A stretch of DNA of 64,000 nucleotides from Rhodamnia argentea (lineage: Eukaryota > Streptophyta > Magnoliopsida > Myrtales > Myrtaceae), in NCBI RefSeq assembly GCF_020921035.1, contig NC_063152.1, forward strand, positions 13,406,001-13,470,000, written 5' to 3'. The notes under the pieces are model-generated. The model made no database searches. It saw only the letters and a list, made by a program, of their open reading frames with translations, and was not told where the DNA came from. Positions 36,900 through 47,900 of this stretch are shown one piece after another. Both the position numbers and the translations under genes were made by a program. Positions within the stretch are counted from its first letter, which is position 1. Every line of letters begins with the position of its first letter.

Positions 36900-37805
36900 T
36901 TAAGGACCCGAAGTGTTCTCAATTTTTCAAATAAGGTCTTGAAATAGACGTTATTTCAAATAAGGGCCTGCAGTGGTCTTTTTATTTCAAAAAAGGGGCT
37001 GAGTATGGGCGGTTTAGTCATTTTCCCTTTTTTTAAAACTTTTTCCTTTTCTCTTTTTTCCTTTCTTTTTTCTTTTTTTCTTTTTTTGCCCTAGCTCACC
37101 GTGGCGGCCTGTGGGGGTGCGGCCTCGCTCGGGGAGCGGGGGCGGCTCGTCGGCTCGCCGGCCTCGGCTCGCTGGTCGAGGGCCCTTGGCTCACCCAGCG
37201 TGGCCAACGGGGCGAGATCGCCTCAACGCCTCTTGCATCGCGATGCTCGCCTTCACGGCGAGGGCCGCCATGTGAGGCCTTCGGGCGGTGCTAGAGCCTC
37301 GACTTGGGGAGCACAAAGTAGATCCGGTTTTGCACGAGCTCGTCCTCGTTGGTTAGGGGCGGATGAACTCCTGAGGAGTTGCGGATGAAGCGGAAGAAGA
37401 AGACGATGAACTCCTCGCAGGAGTTGCGGATGAAGCCCAAAGAAGAAGAAGACGGGGACGACGCACTCTATTTGAAATTTTCGTGAGGGCTAGAGGCCCT
37501 AGCTAATGGCCGGGGGGTTGCCGGCCCCCCCCCCGCGCGACCGGCGACCCTCGCGCCAGGCCTCCACCGGTGGTGGGCGGTGACCACAAGCGGGAGGGCG
37601 GCCCTCTCGTTGTGTGGCTTTTTTTTTTAAATTAGAAAAAGGAAAAATTAGAGAAAAATGAATAAAAATTTAAAAGTAAAATGACGAAAATACCCTTGAG
37701 GCTAGACCCTTTTTGAAATATTATAACCATTGCCTAATTGAAACATTTTCATTTTTCAATCCATTTGAGGCCTTATTTGAGAAAATAAGATGCTTGCCCT
37801 TTTTT
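36900..37805. mobile_element. Fold-back element with phrase-repeat arms and GC-rich core
   Basis: The left arm (36900-37030) and reverse-complemented right arm (37680-37805) share CAAATAAGG, TATTTCAAAAA, AGGG and GTCATTTT in the same order across about 130 bases. Within the left arm CAAATAAGG recurs about 30 bases apart. Between the arms lies a very GC-rich core (37090-37620) with GGCTCGTCGG, CCTCGGCTCG and GGGGTTGCCGGCC motifs and no recognised domain. Same layout as the element at 11.2-12.4 kb but a different arm sequence. Confidence 0.6.
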
Positions 37806-38286
37806 GGATTTTTCCCTTTCTTTTTTAAGATTTTCTCCCATTTTCTTTTTCTATCTTTCCCCATTTGCTCCTTTTACTTTTGTTTTTACTTTTTTTTTCT
37901 CCTCGCTTTTACTCTCTCTCTCTCTCTCTCTTTTTCCATATATTAATGCAACATTTTATGTAGCTTTATTTTAAATTTTTTTCTTATTTTGTCCTCCTTT
38001 TTTAATTTGTTCATTTTTTTTTCAAAATGTTTCATTTTCTTTTCAAATACTATTACACAAATAAAAAGGAAAAATGTTAATTCACATTGAAATTTGAGAT
38101 GTTCTTCTATAGTCTAAATTATTAAAAAAAAAAATTGCATATTCAGCGTTCTTTATTTTCTCAGTCCAGCTCTGTCCGAAGACAGCATTGAGCTAGAAAG
38201 AGGTTTTTGCGCGAGCGTTCCGAGTCCTCCGTCGCTGTCCTCCCCTGAGCTAAGCGGTCCCCGAAAAGCTGCGAAGCGTCGCGTTA
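37806..38286. other. Coatomer zeta promoter region
   Basis: AT- and pyrimidine-rich DNA with a (CT)n run at about 37911-37932, followed by a moderately GC-rich leader (38160-38286) directly before the predicted start codon. No other gene seen. Confidence 0.4.
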
Positions 38287-41200
38287 ATGGTGTGCAGCGA
38301 TCCTCCGTTTCTCAACCCAATCTCCTGTTGCTCGTCATTTGATCGAATTCTTTCGTCTTACTTGTTAGGGTAGCTTCTTGGCCGTGAAAAAAGGGCTTGA
38401 GGTTCTTGAACTCGTACTGATCAGCTCGGTGCATGTGCTTGCTGCTGGAGAGGATTCTTGTGTCTGGCGTTAAGGGTCTTGATCTGGGACTTCGTGTTTT
38501 GGTTTTCGTTCTTGAAATTTTGAACTTTGCATGTAACGAGAGTGCCTTTCTCTGGTCGACTTTAGCTGTTAATTTTGGTGGGGGAGATCCAAGGCTGTTT
38601 CTGTGAGCAAGAATTCGACAGCTAGCTGCTATTTGCTATGAGTGGTGATTGTTGATCTTTGGGTTTTTCTTTTATTGAGGATTTCTTTCATGGGTTGTAG
38701 GAGCTGTGCCCTTCGGTGAAGAATGTACTCTTACTAGATTCTGAAGGAAACCGCGTTGCGGCTAAGTACTACTGCGATGACTGGCCGACCAACAGCGCGA
38801 AGGAAGCTTTCGAGAAAGCAGTGTTCACTAAGACCCAGAAGACCAATGCCCGAACAGAAGGTAAAGTAGAAAAGAAACTCGAGACCTATTTAGATCGGTT
38901 TGGCGCATTATTATGTGTATACCATCGGATCAGATTTGTGCTGATGTCCAGTCTGTGATGCTCTTGTTTGGTTTTTGTTTGAGAATCTCATATATGTGTG
39001 CTGATGTCCAGTCTATGATGCTCTTGTTTGGTGTTTGATTTGGTCGCTCTAATATGTGTGAAGTTAGTATTATTTTTTTTCTGTACGAATCACTGCTGTC
39101 TTTTCGTGGATTTTTGTGAACAATTGGAATTGCGTATGTGAAATTGGGCAGAGTTATTGGAGCTTCGGCAACAATTCACTCGTAGTCCTATACTTATTCA
39201 TGGTGGTGCTGATGACTGCAGAATCCTTCTTTTGTTGTGTGTTCTTCTTTGCTTCCTGTATTGGACATTTTCATGTTGCCTACGTTTTGGTTATGCTATT
39301 CTATAAGATGAAGTTGCTGAATTTGACTGCCTCCAAGAATTGAAAGATTGCTACTTCATTTACAGCTGAAATAGCGATGATCGAAAACAACGTTGTCGTT
39401 TACAAGTTTGTGCAAAGTCTTCACTTTTTTGTTACCGGAGGTGAAGACGAGAATGAGCTCATTTTAGCGACAGTTCTTCAAGGATTTTGTGATGCAGTTG
39501 GTCTTCTCTTAAGGTCTTTCTTCTCATTCCTGTTAACTAACTCCAATACTTAGTGTGCCCCTTCAGAAATGATTAATACTGACGTTGTCTGATAGCACTT
39601 GTTCCAGGGGCCATGTTGACAGAAGGGAGGCATTAGAAAATCTGGATCTGATCCTAATGTGCCTTGATGAAATTGTTGATGGCGGGTAAGTCATAATGAG
39701 CCTTCATATTTAGTATCACTGCCCTATATGAAGAGTCATTGTGATACCTTCTGGAGTATTCTAAAATATACTAATTTTGTATGTCTTATTATTGAGATCA
39801 GATCCTTAGGGGATTAAGAAGGAGTACTTATTATTACAATCTGTGCGAGGAGGGCTATGGCTGGTGAAATTTTTACCTAGGTGTCATGAATCATATGGGT
39901 GAAGTGTTTTGTTTTCACCGAGTTTGAACTACACTATTTGACCACAACTTAGCGTCTCTTGTCCCTAGCGGGGAAGAATGTTAAAGGGTCAGGGCCTTGT
40001 TGTGTTTGATGAAGCATTTTTTGGAATTATGGTATTTACTTTCCACAAAGTTCGTGTTGTGAGTTTTACATGAACAAGCCCTAAAGAGAAAAGTACATGT
40101 AGTTAGCATTAATCATTCATTTAAGTGTTTGATGTTTTCGGCGAACTTACCAAAATAGCATCTTTTCAATTGCATAGTCAAAGCATTAGAAATGCAACTG
40201 AATCAAAATCAGCCAATTTCTTTTCTTTTCCTCCTTCTCCCCCCTCTTTCCTTGCCCATGCAGCCTTGAACAGGTTGGTACTCGTCGAGATATATCGTTG
40301 ATTTCTCTCCTGGTTGAATTACTTAGGGTAAGAGTCTAAATGCTATGTAATAAGGATATTATAGTTTGTCATATAACTGGTAACTTTGTATGTATCATAT
40401 AAGGTTTTTTATTTTTATAAAATTAAGGAACCCTTTCCTTACTTAACTTTATCCGATGAATTCATTATTGAATTAGTTGGCATTATCAAGCATGCTTGAT
40501 CTAATTTTTTTTGTTTTGTTTTGGTCAATATGCTTGATCTTATTAAGGTTGAATATTTAGATACCGACACTTCAGATAGTTACCAAAGGCCTAGTTTTGG
40601 CTATTTCTATGATTCCATCTGAAGTGGGATTCTGGTGTCTGTTGTTTAATTGAATTAGGATATAGTAATCTATTAGTACAAATACTATCTGTCAAAACTT
40701 TTACTTGACAACCTCACAATCTCTTTATAAACTCCATTATAGTTCAGCATGAATAGTAAATGAACTATTCATGGGTGCCATACATAGTCCTGAACAAGTA
40801 CTTCCAAAACCTGATTTGCATCTGATCAGGTTGAGGTGCGTCCCTTATCCTTCTTCACCTCTCTAATTTTTGTCCTGCTCCTTTACTGGAAAGGGGGATT
40901 TGAGTGTTGGGCGGGGAAAGGGAGACAAGCAGGCCTTGGTATTAAATATTGTGCCTTTACAATTTCCTTGATTTTGTTTGCAATATTATTTCTTTCCATT
41001 TCACGTTACCCTTGCTATTTATCTCGAGGGACGATGTATTGGCGATAGAGGAGATTGAACTCTTGGTGTTCTGAGTGTGTTATCATCATATTGTAGCTCT
41101 GCACCTTTTATCGGCACCCCTCCTCCATCAGCTCCCCTTTCTTTTTGGCAGACACTAATGTGGAATGTATCTCATGCAGCATTATTCTTGAAACTGATCC

Positions 41201-41417
41201 GAACGTGATAGCAGGGAAGGTTGCAAGTCAAAGCGTGGATGCTGGAGGTCCTCTGTCTGAGCAGGTATGGTCAACCTGAGTTCCATACGTAACGGAATGG
41301 TTCAATGATATATTCTTCACTGTTAGATTTCTCAATCTTTCCCGCCACTTTCTGCAGACGATAAGTCAAGCCCTGGCCACAGCGAGAGAGCACTTGACCA
41401 GATCTCTTCTGAACTGA
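38287..41417 (+). CDS. Coatomer subunit zeta (COPI)
   Basis: Zeta-COP is a small longin-fold subunit of the COPI coat, pairing with gamma-COP on Golgi-to-ER vesicles. Exons 38287-38289, 38701-38860, 39366-39513, 39608-39685, 41180-41264 and 41358-41417 are all GT-AG bounded and sum to 534 nt (177 aa plus TGA), the usual family length. Signatures are [19 protein letters not shown] (residues 6-24), [66 protein letters not shown] and ALATAREHL. Exon 1 carries only the ATG: exon 2 begins ELCPSVKN, is preceded by an in-frame TAG, and needs a phase-0 donor, which ATG|GTGTGC at 38289/38290 supplies. The first exon is therefore an inference. Several plant zeta-COPs start Met-Glu-x-Cys-Pro, which supports it. 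The 41180 exon follows a 1.5-kb intron. Confidence 0.93.
38941..39060. repeat. 60-bp tandem duplication in coatomer zeta intron 2
   Basis: 38941-39000 and 39001-39060 are adjacent copies of the same 60-base unit. The first 32 bases differ at one position, the middle is diverged, and both end in ATATGTGTG. Confidence 0.9.
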
Positions 41418-42380
41418 TTTTGCACCTGATGGAATACATTGTGTCTTCTTATCCATCATAGGGTTAGGGTCGTATCCATACTCTGTTCGTTGCTTTTGAT
41501 TTTCATGCCAATTGAACTATCAATCTCAATTTGGCTTCTGGATTCACTGAATGATGTGGGTGGGCTTTTGTGAGGATTTTGGTGGAGGCAAAACTGAGTA
41601 TGGTCTGTAGATCAAGTACTAAAGCGACCACTTTAGCTTAATGGAAAAGATTCCAGAAGAAAGAGGGTGTGGTTTACGCTCTAATCATGTGTTCAACAAC
41701 TATTAGAGTTGTGTTTAAATCTGATCATTATCATCCTAAGCTCTCAAATTTTGCTATATAAAGAGGAGGTAATTCTGTGAATATTGATTAGTAATCGACG
41801 ACCTCTCGATGATGACAAAGCTCATGTCAAAGTTCATCTTTAAAGTTTATTTCTTCACTGGGCCGACGAAACACATGCATGGATACATGGCAAGCTTAAG
41901 TGTTGAGAACTTAGGATTATTCTCATTGGAGTCGACCAAAGACAAGATCTGTAAACTGCAACATCTGATAAAGGTAGAGAATCAGATGTCCAAAGGTCGC
42001 CGAAGATCGATTAGTAGGGCAATATGCGTGGCCTTTCATTGGAGATAAGAAGAGAAGTTTGATTTCATATGCTTAAGACACCAAAAATGGCAATCATATG
42101 ACGTTCGATAACAAGATGAGGCTTTATAACAATGCGGGGTCAAAAAGGCTTTATGACCAGAGGGAGCACAATGGGAAGGGCAGATGAGATGACTGAGTAA
42201 AAGCTCTCACCTATATCTTAGAAAAGACAAGATCAAGAGATTAAAGATAGATCCATCCTTCAAGCATCCGCACAGAAATCCGGAAAAGACTTGAGACAAA
42301 ATTGACTGGAGTGCCTTAAAAAGGACAGTGCACTCCACTTTATGAGACTAGACTTGAATATATTGCCCTGCCATTAAAAT
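41418..42380. other. Coatomer 3' flank and intergenic region
   Basis: No recognised gene. A small plus-strand frame at 41809-42048 (79 codons from an ATG, Lys/Ser-rich) lies about 45 bases after a TATA-like CTATATAAAG at 41754. It has no known domain. Confidence 0.35.
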
Positions 42381-42769
42381 TAATACTACGAAAAATTCTA
42401 AACTAGTACACATATAATAAATTTATCAAAAACTAACTTTTTATCAGAAAAATTTCATAGTACATAAGTGACAAATTTACCCTCCATTAGTTTTCTTTAA
42501 ATTTTAACGTTAAATTGTTGAGTTGGATGACACGTAACGGTTGATGGGTGTATCGGTTTGAAGTTCTTCATGGTATTAACCTAATTTAATGGAAACTAAC
42601 GGATGATAAATTTATTACACATGTACCAATTTGAGATTTTTTATGGTAAAAAAATTAGTTTAGTGTAAATTTATTACAAGTGTACCTGCTTAGATTTGTT
42701 TTGGTTAAAAAATTAATTTGAAATAATTTTATTATAAGTATACCGGTTTGGGGCTTTTCGTCGTATTGA
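42381..42769. mobile_element. Fold-back MITE
   Basis: Left TAATACTACGAAAAATTCTAAA is mirrored by the right end, whose complement reads CAATACGACGAAAAGCCCCAAA, and both continue with a TATAATAAA-type sequence. Inside, the phrase ATTTATTACA..TGTACC recurs. No coding content. A related element is at 55.06 kb. Confidence 0.6.
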
Positions 42770-43064
42770 CTTTTATATCTATTTTAGTTGTGAACTATCT
42801 CAAACATAAATTGAAACGGTGATGAATCGTGAGGCCTAACTGTGAACCTTTAGGACCATGTCCCGATAACCACATTCATATCAATCACTATAGAAAATTA
42901 AGTTGAAGGTGTCCATTCGCCCCGAGGGACGGAATTATAGCAAAGGATTGAGAATTAGACAAGGTATGGCGGCCTTAATAACTAAAGCAATCACACTAAA
43001 AGATAGTCAAATGAAAGAGCTAAGCTCTTCGGCTCATGTTCTTCAATTGTTGCGCAAGGCACAG

Positions 43065-43544
43065 AAAAAATCCTAAACTTTTCACACTTTTGTTAATTTA
43101 ATCCTAAACCTTTTAAGTTTGCATATTCATTTCTAAACCTTTCACTTTATACCGTTATGGAAATTGCTGACGTGGATGCTGGTCATCCTACGTGACATCA
43201 CCGGTCTTGACGTGGATAATTTTTAAATATTTTTATTTGAAAAAATCTAATTTTTTTTGTTATTTTCCTTTTTTTGGTTTGTTGACTCCATGGCCGGTGA
43301 CCCCTCCAGCCCTAATCCAGCGGGGGTCGCTGGCCTTAAGGCAAGCAAATAAAAAAAACAAAAAATTAATAAAAATTTTAAAAAATCGTCGACGGTGCCA
43401 CATATGACGGTCAACATCCACGTCAGCAATTTTAGGCATATAGGATTGAATCGGTACAAAGTAAATAGGTTTATGACTGAATCGGCAAATTTGAAAGGTT
43501 TAAGATTGAATTGACAAAAGTGTGAAAGGTTTTGGATTTTTTTG
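43065..43544. mobile_element. Fold-back element with phrase-repeat arms
   Basis: The left arm has AAAAAATCCTAAACTTTTC, and the complement of the right end is AAAAAAATCCAAAACCTTTC. Both continue CACACTTTTGT, AATT and AATCTAAACCTTT, giving arms of about 110 bases built from repeated TCCTAAACCTTT phrases. The core includes a short GC-richer piece (43290-43345). No transposase. Confidence 0.7.
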
Positions 43545-43889
43545 ACAATTTTCTCATATGGTACATGTGTGCTAATTTAAAATCTAACTCTATAATTGAT
43601 CTACGAGGGTCGGGTGTTTGCTTCGGATTCTTTAATGTGAAATCATTCCCTCCCTCTATCTAAGGAATTAAGGCTAATGCAATAAATAAGACTAAAGCCC
43701 TTATATTAAATTTGAAAAACAACTTTTATTTCAACACGACCGGTAACACCAAGAACATCAGATACACAAGGAATGGGTGTTTGAAAGAGCGCATACGTTT
43801 CATGTGCACCGCTTACGTTCATAACTTCTTGTCATCCTTCCCTCCTTCTATATAGATATAAGGAAAGTCCGCTCTCCCTTTCTCTCTTT

Positions 43890-44336
43890 ATGAGTGGAGA
43901 TCTTCTGTTTTCCTTGCGTCAAGTGAAAATCAGACTTCAGTCCTTCAATCATGCAAGCATAGAATGTCCAAGAATGTCGGATTTAGCGGTTGTCTCAATG
44001 AGACTCGAAATTTACAAGAGAGCGGAGAAAAATCGCATGGATGAATCATCATGCACATCGCCAGTAAAAAGCTTTTACCCTCGTGCCACCTACCCTTTCG
44101 TTTTCCAATCGGACACATTTGCGTGGAAACTAACTCACGAGATTAAATTATCTGCTCAGCCAGGTACAGGATTAACCTTTTTCCAGAGAAAATTTCATAA
44201 ATTGACAACACTTCTCTGCTCGTTAATTTTTCTTTATTTTTTTTTAACGAAAGGTGGAAACTTCCATTTGCCTTACGTATTCTATTGCTTTCTTTCTCAT
44301 GTAGATTCCATCCTCTACAACGCAAAAGCAACATAG
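43890..44336 (+). CDS. Uncharacterised open reading frame, possibly not a gene
   Basis: A 148-codon frame from a true ATG follows a TATA-like CTATATAGATATA at 43848-43860 by about 30 bases. The protein starts MSGDLLFSLRQVKIRL, has several basic stretches, and ends in a hydrophobic, aromatic tail that reads like translated AT-rich non-coding DNA. I recognise no domain or relative. The promoter-like spacing is the only positive sign. Confidence 0.2.
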   Translation: MSGDLLFSLRQVKIRLQSFNHASIECPRMSDLAVVSMRLEIYKRAEKNRMDESSCTSPVKSFYPRATYPFVFQSDTFAWKLTHEIKLSAQPGTGLTFFQRKFHKLTTLLCSLIFLYFFLTKGGNFHLPYVFYCFLSHVDSILYNAKAT

Positions 44337-44910
44337 CCCGTGACAATCCGTACTTAAATAATCGCCATTTTGCCGCAGAATCATCGTTCGGTAGCACTAA
44401 AACGAACCTTTCACATTGCTGCAAAATACTTGCATACTCCCACATCCCCCCACAAATACACTCGAGATTGGTTCCAAAACCAATTTAAGTACAATACGAT
44501 ACAATTGGACAACATCGTCATACTAGTGTCTAGTGGTGCGACACATCTAATGAAGGTTGGATCATGACCATAGCATAAGAAATACACGGGCCGGTACATC
44601 TGAAGTAAATGCAATTTCTCTATGGAAGGAACGAAACACAAGTACAGGAAGGAGGCAAAGAGCAAAGCAAAACAGAACGAAACAAACGACAGAAAAATCC
44701 ACCCATTCTGAATTAGCACAGGTCCCTACGTTAACCTAACTCGAAAGGGTATCTGTAAAATACAACCTCATGGCTCAAAGAGGCAGCCAGCCAAGGTCCT
44801 TTAAGGACCCACCAAACGATGCATGATGATTCCGCTCTGTGGATGGATGCCTTTCATTGGCCACTTTCAAACCGAGAACTTAAACCCTAAAAAGACGGGA
44901 AGGAATAAGA

Positions 44911-47900
44911 TTAGTAGGTGTTCTGCCATATCTGAGCGGACTGTTTGGCTTGCTGGCTTTGTGAGCCACCGAGCGAACCATCTCTGACAATTTGCTGCTG
45001 ATGTTCCAGTGACATCCCAGCTGACTGGTAAAAATTTGGGTAATTGAGGGACCCAAAGTGCTGAGAAGGCTGTTGGCCTTGTCCTTGTCGGAGACCAGTG
45101 GGTTGTTGAGTTTGCCCTTGGAAGTTGTAATATGTATTGGCTGGAACTGTACCCATTGTACGCGCACCGGGTCCTTGAAGCCACATAGCTGAATTCTCAT
45201 TCTGAGGAACATATGCAAAGGTTAGGATGAAATCCACGTGAATTAGTTTACTAGAGCAAGAAACTGTATAGCATTTAGAAGTCTAGGATAAGTTCCAAAT
45301 CTAGGGCTAGTGACGATAGACCTCCATGTTACGGTCTAGTTACGCGAGCACATCCTAAGTTATCCACACTTTGCCCCCGTAAAAGTGTTCAATATAAGTT
45401 TCTTGAAGACCGATTCATTGATTATAAGGGACCGTGAAAGAGCTGCATGAATTAAGAGGATGCTCAATATAACTATTAAGGCTACAATTACAGATTTTAG
45501 AATGGCTGTTTCGACTTCCAATAAGTTTACCAACCAAACACCTCACAACAACACCCTCACAGTTGCAACACGTCAACCCCAATTGCAAAAACTCAGGGTA
45601 TTGCAAGTAAAAACATGTGTTACCAAAACTACAACATATTCCAGTAGAACTGCACCACAACAAAGCTACAACACAAACATAGCAATATCGGACAGATCCT
45701 AACACTTTGTTTCGCTGAGTGGAGGTGAATGGAAGTGGGAGAAAAAAATACCTACAGAAGTACCTTCATCATGGAGAGGAAAGAAATGAAAGGAAGTGAA
45801 GAAAATTACTCCCCTTTGGCACCAGAGAGAGCAAAAAGTCCCCAGCATTGAAGAGAAATGGGGGGAATGGAAATTGTGTCTAACTTGGTTACATGCAAAC
45901 TGCGCCCCTTAATGAAGATAATAAAGTGCAAAAGGCAAGACAGACTTTGCTTGGATAAGTGGAGGTGAAAGGAAGTGGGAGGAAAAATACCTACAGAAAT
46001 ACCTTCGTTATTCGGTTCTCATGGATAGAAAAGAAATGAAAGGAAGTGAAGGAATCTACTTCCCTTCAGCACAAGAGCAGAGAAAAATTCCCCAGCATTG
46101 GAGAGAAAGGGGGGAAAGCGAAATTGTGTCAAACTCAGTAACATGCAAAATGCTATTAAAAAAGAATATTAAAGTACTCAAAGGCATGACGCATTTTAGG
46201 CCACTGATTAACTCAATTTCCCTCATCATTTTCCTTTACTGTTAATATAAGCAAGACAGATAAATTACAATCTTCTTTCCTTTTCCCTCGCTTCTTTTCT
46301 CTCTCGTTCCATTTTCATCCCTATTTACTCATGTATCACAGGACAAAACTACTATGAAAGAAAAGTGGAGTATAAACAGATTTATTTGGCCACAAAGAGT
46401 ATAAACACCTCAACCGGGACAGATTACTGGCAATTGAAACCAGATAAGGTATTTACTCTAAACTTAAGTCCCAAAAGGTTCCATTATAATTTCCTGTCAA
46501 ATTAAACTGACAATATCAGGCAATCACAGGAGGAACACTCTTTATTGGCCCACTACTTCGAGGAAAATTTTTATCTACTGCCACAACAACATTCATTGAA
46601 CAATTACCTGCTGAAGAGACAGCAAGCTGTTGGCGTCCTTGTACTGTGAGCTCAAAGCATCATCATATCCTAAAGTCGTGGGCGCAGGTGCAGCCGGTGG
46701 ATTTAGAGAGAAATTCCCTCCAGGAATGCCCGTCGAACCATTAAACCCATAACCAGAAGGAATTGCACCAGACTGAGGCAAGCTGCTGGACGAGAGGCTA
46801 TTTTTGTATTGGGGAAGAAGAGCAGCTAAAGATTGATGATATGTGCTATTACCAGCGAATGTTTGCTGGAAGGCTGACGGCACATATGAGTAGCTCTGAG
46901 GCAAGAAAGGGTAACTGACCATATTTGCAAAATGGCCCAGAGGAAGGGTAGGCTGTGAATAAGGGTGCATTGCAAGGTGCTGAGGAAGAGCAGGTCCTGT
47001 AGACAGGCCAGCATTGGGGAGGCTTTGGGGAGTTTGCTGAGCTCCAGAGATATTAGCTGCTCTGAAAGCCTGCCAAAAGCAACAAACAAAAATCATCAGG
47101 ATGCTAGTATATCAAAAGGGACACAAAATTACATTTCCTTTTCTTTTCTTCTTTAGGTACTCTTTTTGGGTGTCTATTCTGAGAGAGAAGTGATGAGGGG
47201 GAAAATTGGAATCAAGCATAGACAAGCAAAATCAAGAGCAAATAAATCACACTGAAAACAAGGTCATCAGTCACCCAAAATTCCAATGCAAATTTCCACC
47301 CTTAGCTCTCTCTCTCCCCCAAAATAAATAAACTAAATAAACCCATAACTACAATGTTTCTGTCAAAAGCAACAACCTGTGTTGATAGTTTGGCACACAT
47401 CCTCTCTACAAATACTGAACTACAGTTGTCTGAGAACCCGAAATGGCTACTTCTGGATCTATAACATTTCCCTGGTTTGACAATTTAAACTCAAAGGTTC
47501 AATGGAACCATCTTCACATCCAATAGGACGAAACATGTTATGCAGATTGTAGAAACAACATCCAGAAATTATAGGATGTCCCCTTAGGAGTATTTCACAT
47601 TCACTACCCTTTGTTCCTTCAAGAAATAATTGTTCATGTACGATTTTCTTTTTTCCTTGGAAACAAAACATTACAATAATGTGACTTCCATAACCAAGAG
47701 AAAATGGAAATGCAAACTGTAAGAGTAGTTACAACAAATACAAAGGGCACAAGCATCTACTTGGGATTCTTTCTGCTCAAGCCTAAGCTGGAAAAAGGAG
47801 GAAGGATGTGAAGCTTCACAAATTTAATGATTCCTAAGAGCAGACAATAGTAACAAATTCAGCCGACAATTTTACAAGCTCAATTATGTCTCCACGGAAT

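Noticed and set aside
40264..40330. CAG followed by an open CTTGAACAGG stretch as an extra coatomer exon
   Set aside because: Exon 4 joins exon 5 (41180) in frame and gives the expected family sequence; adding this segment would break it.
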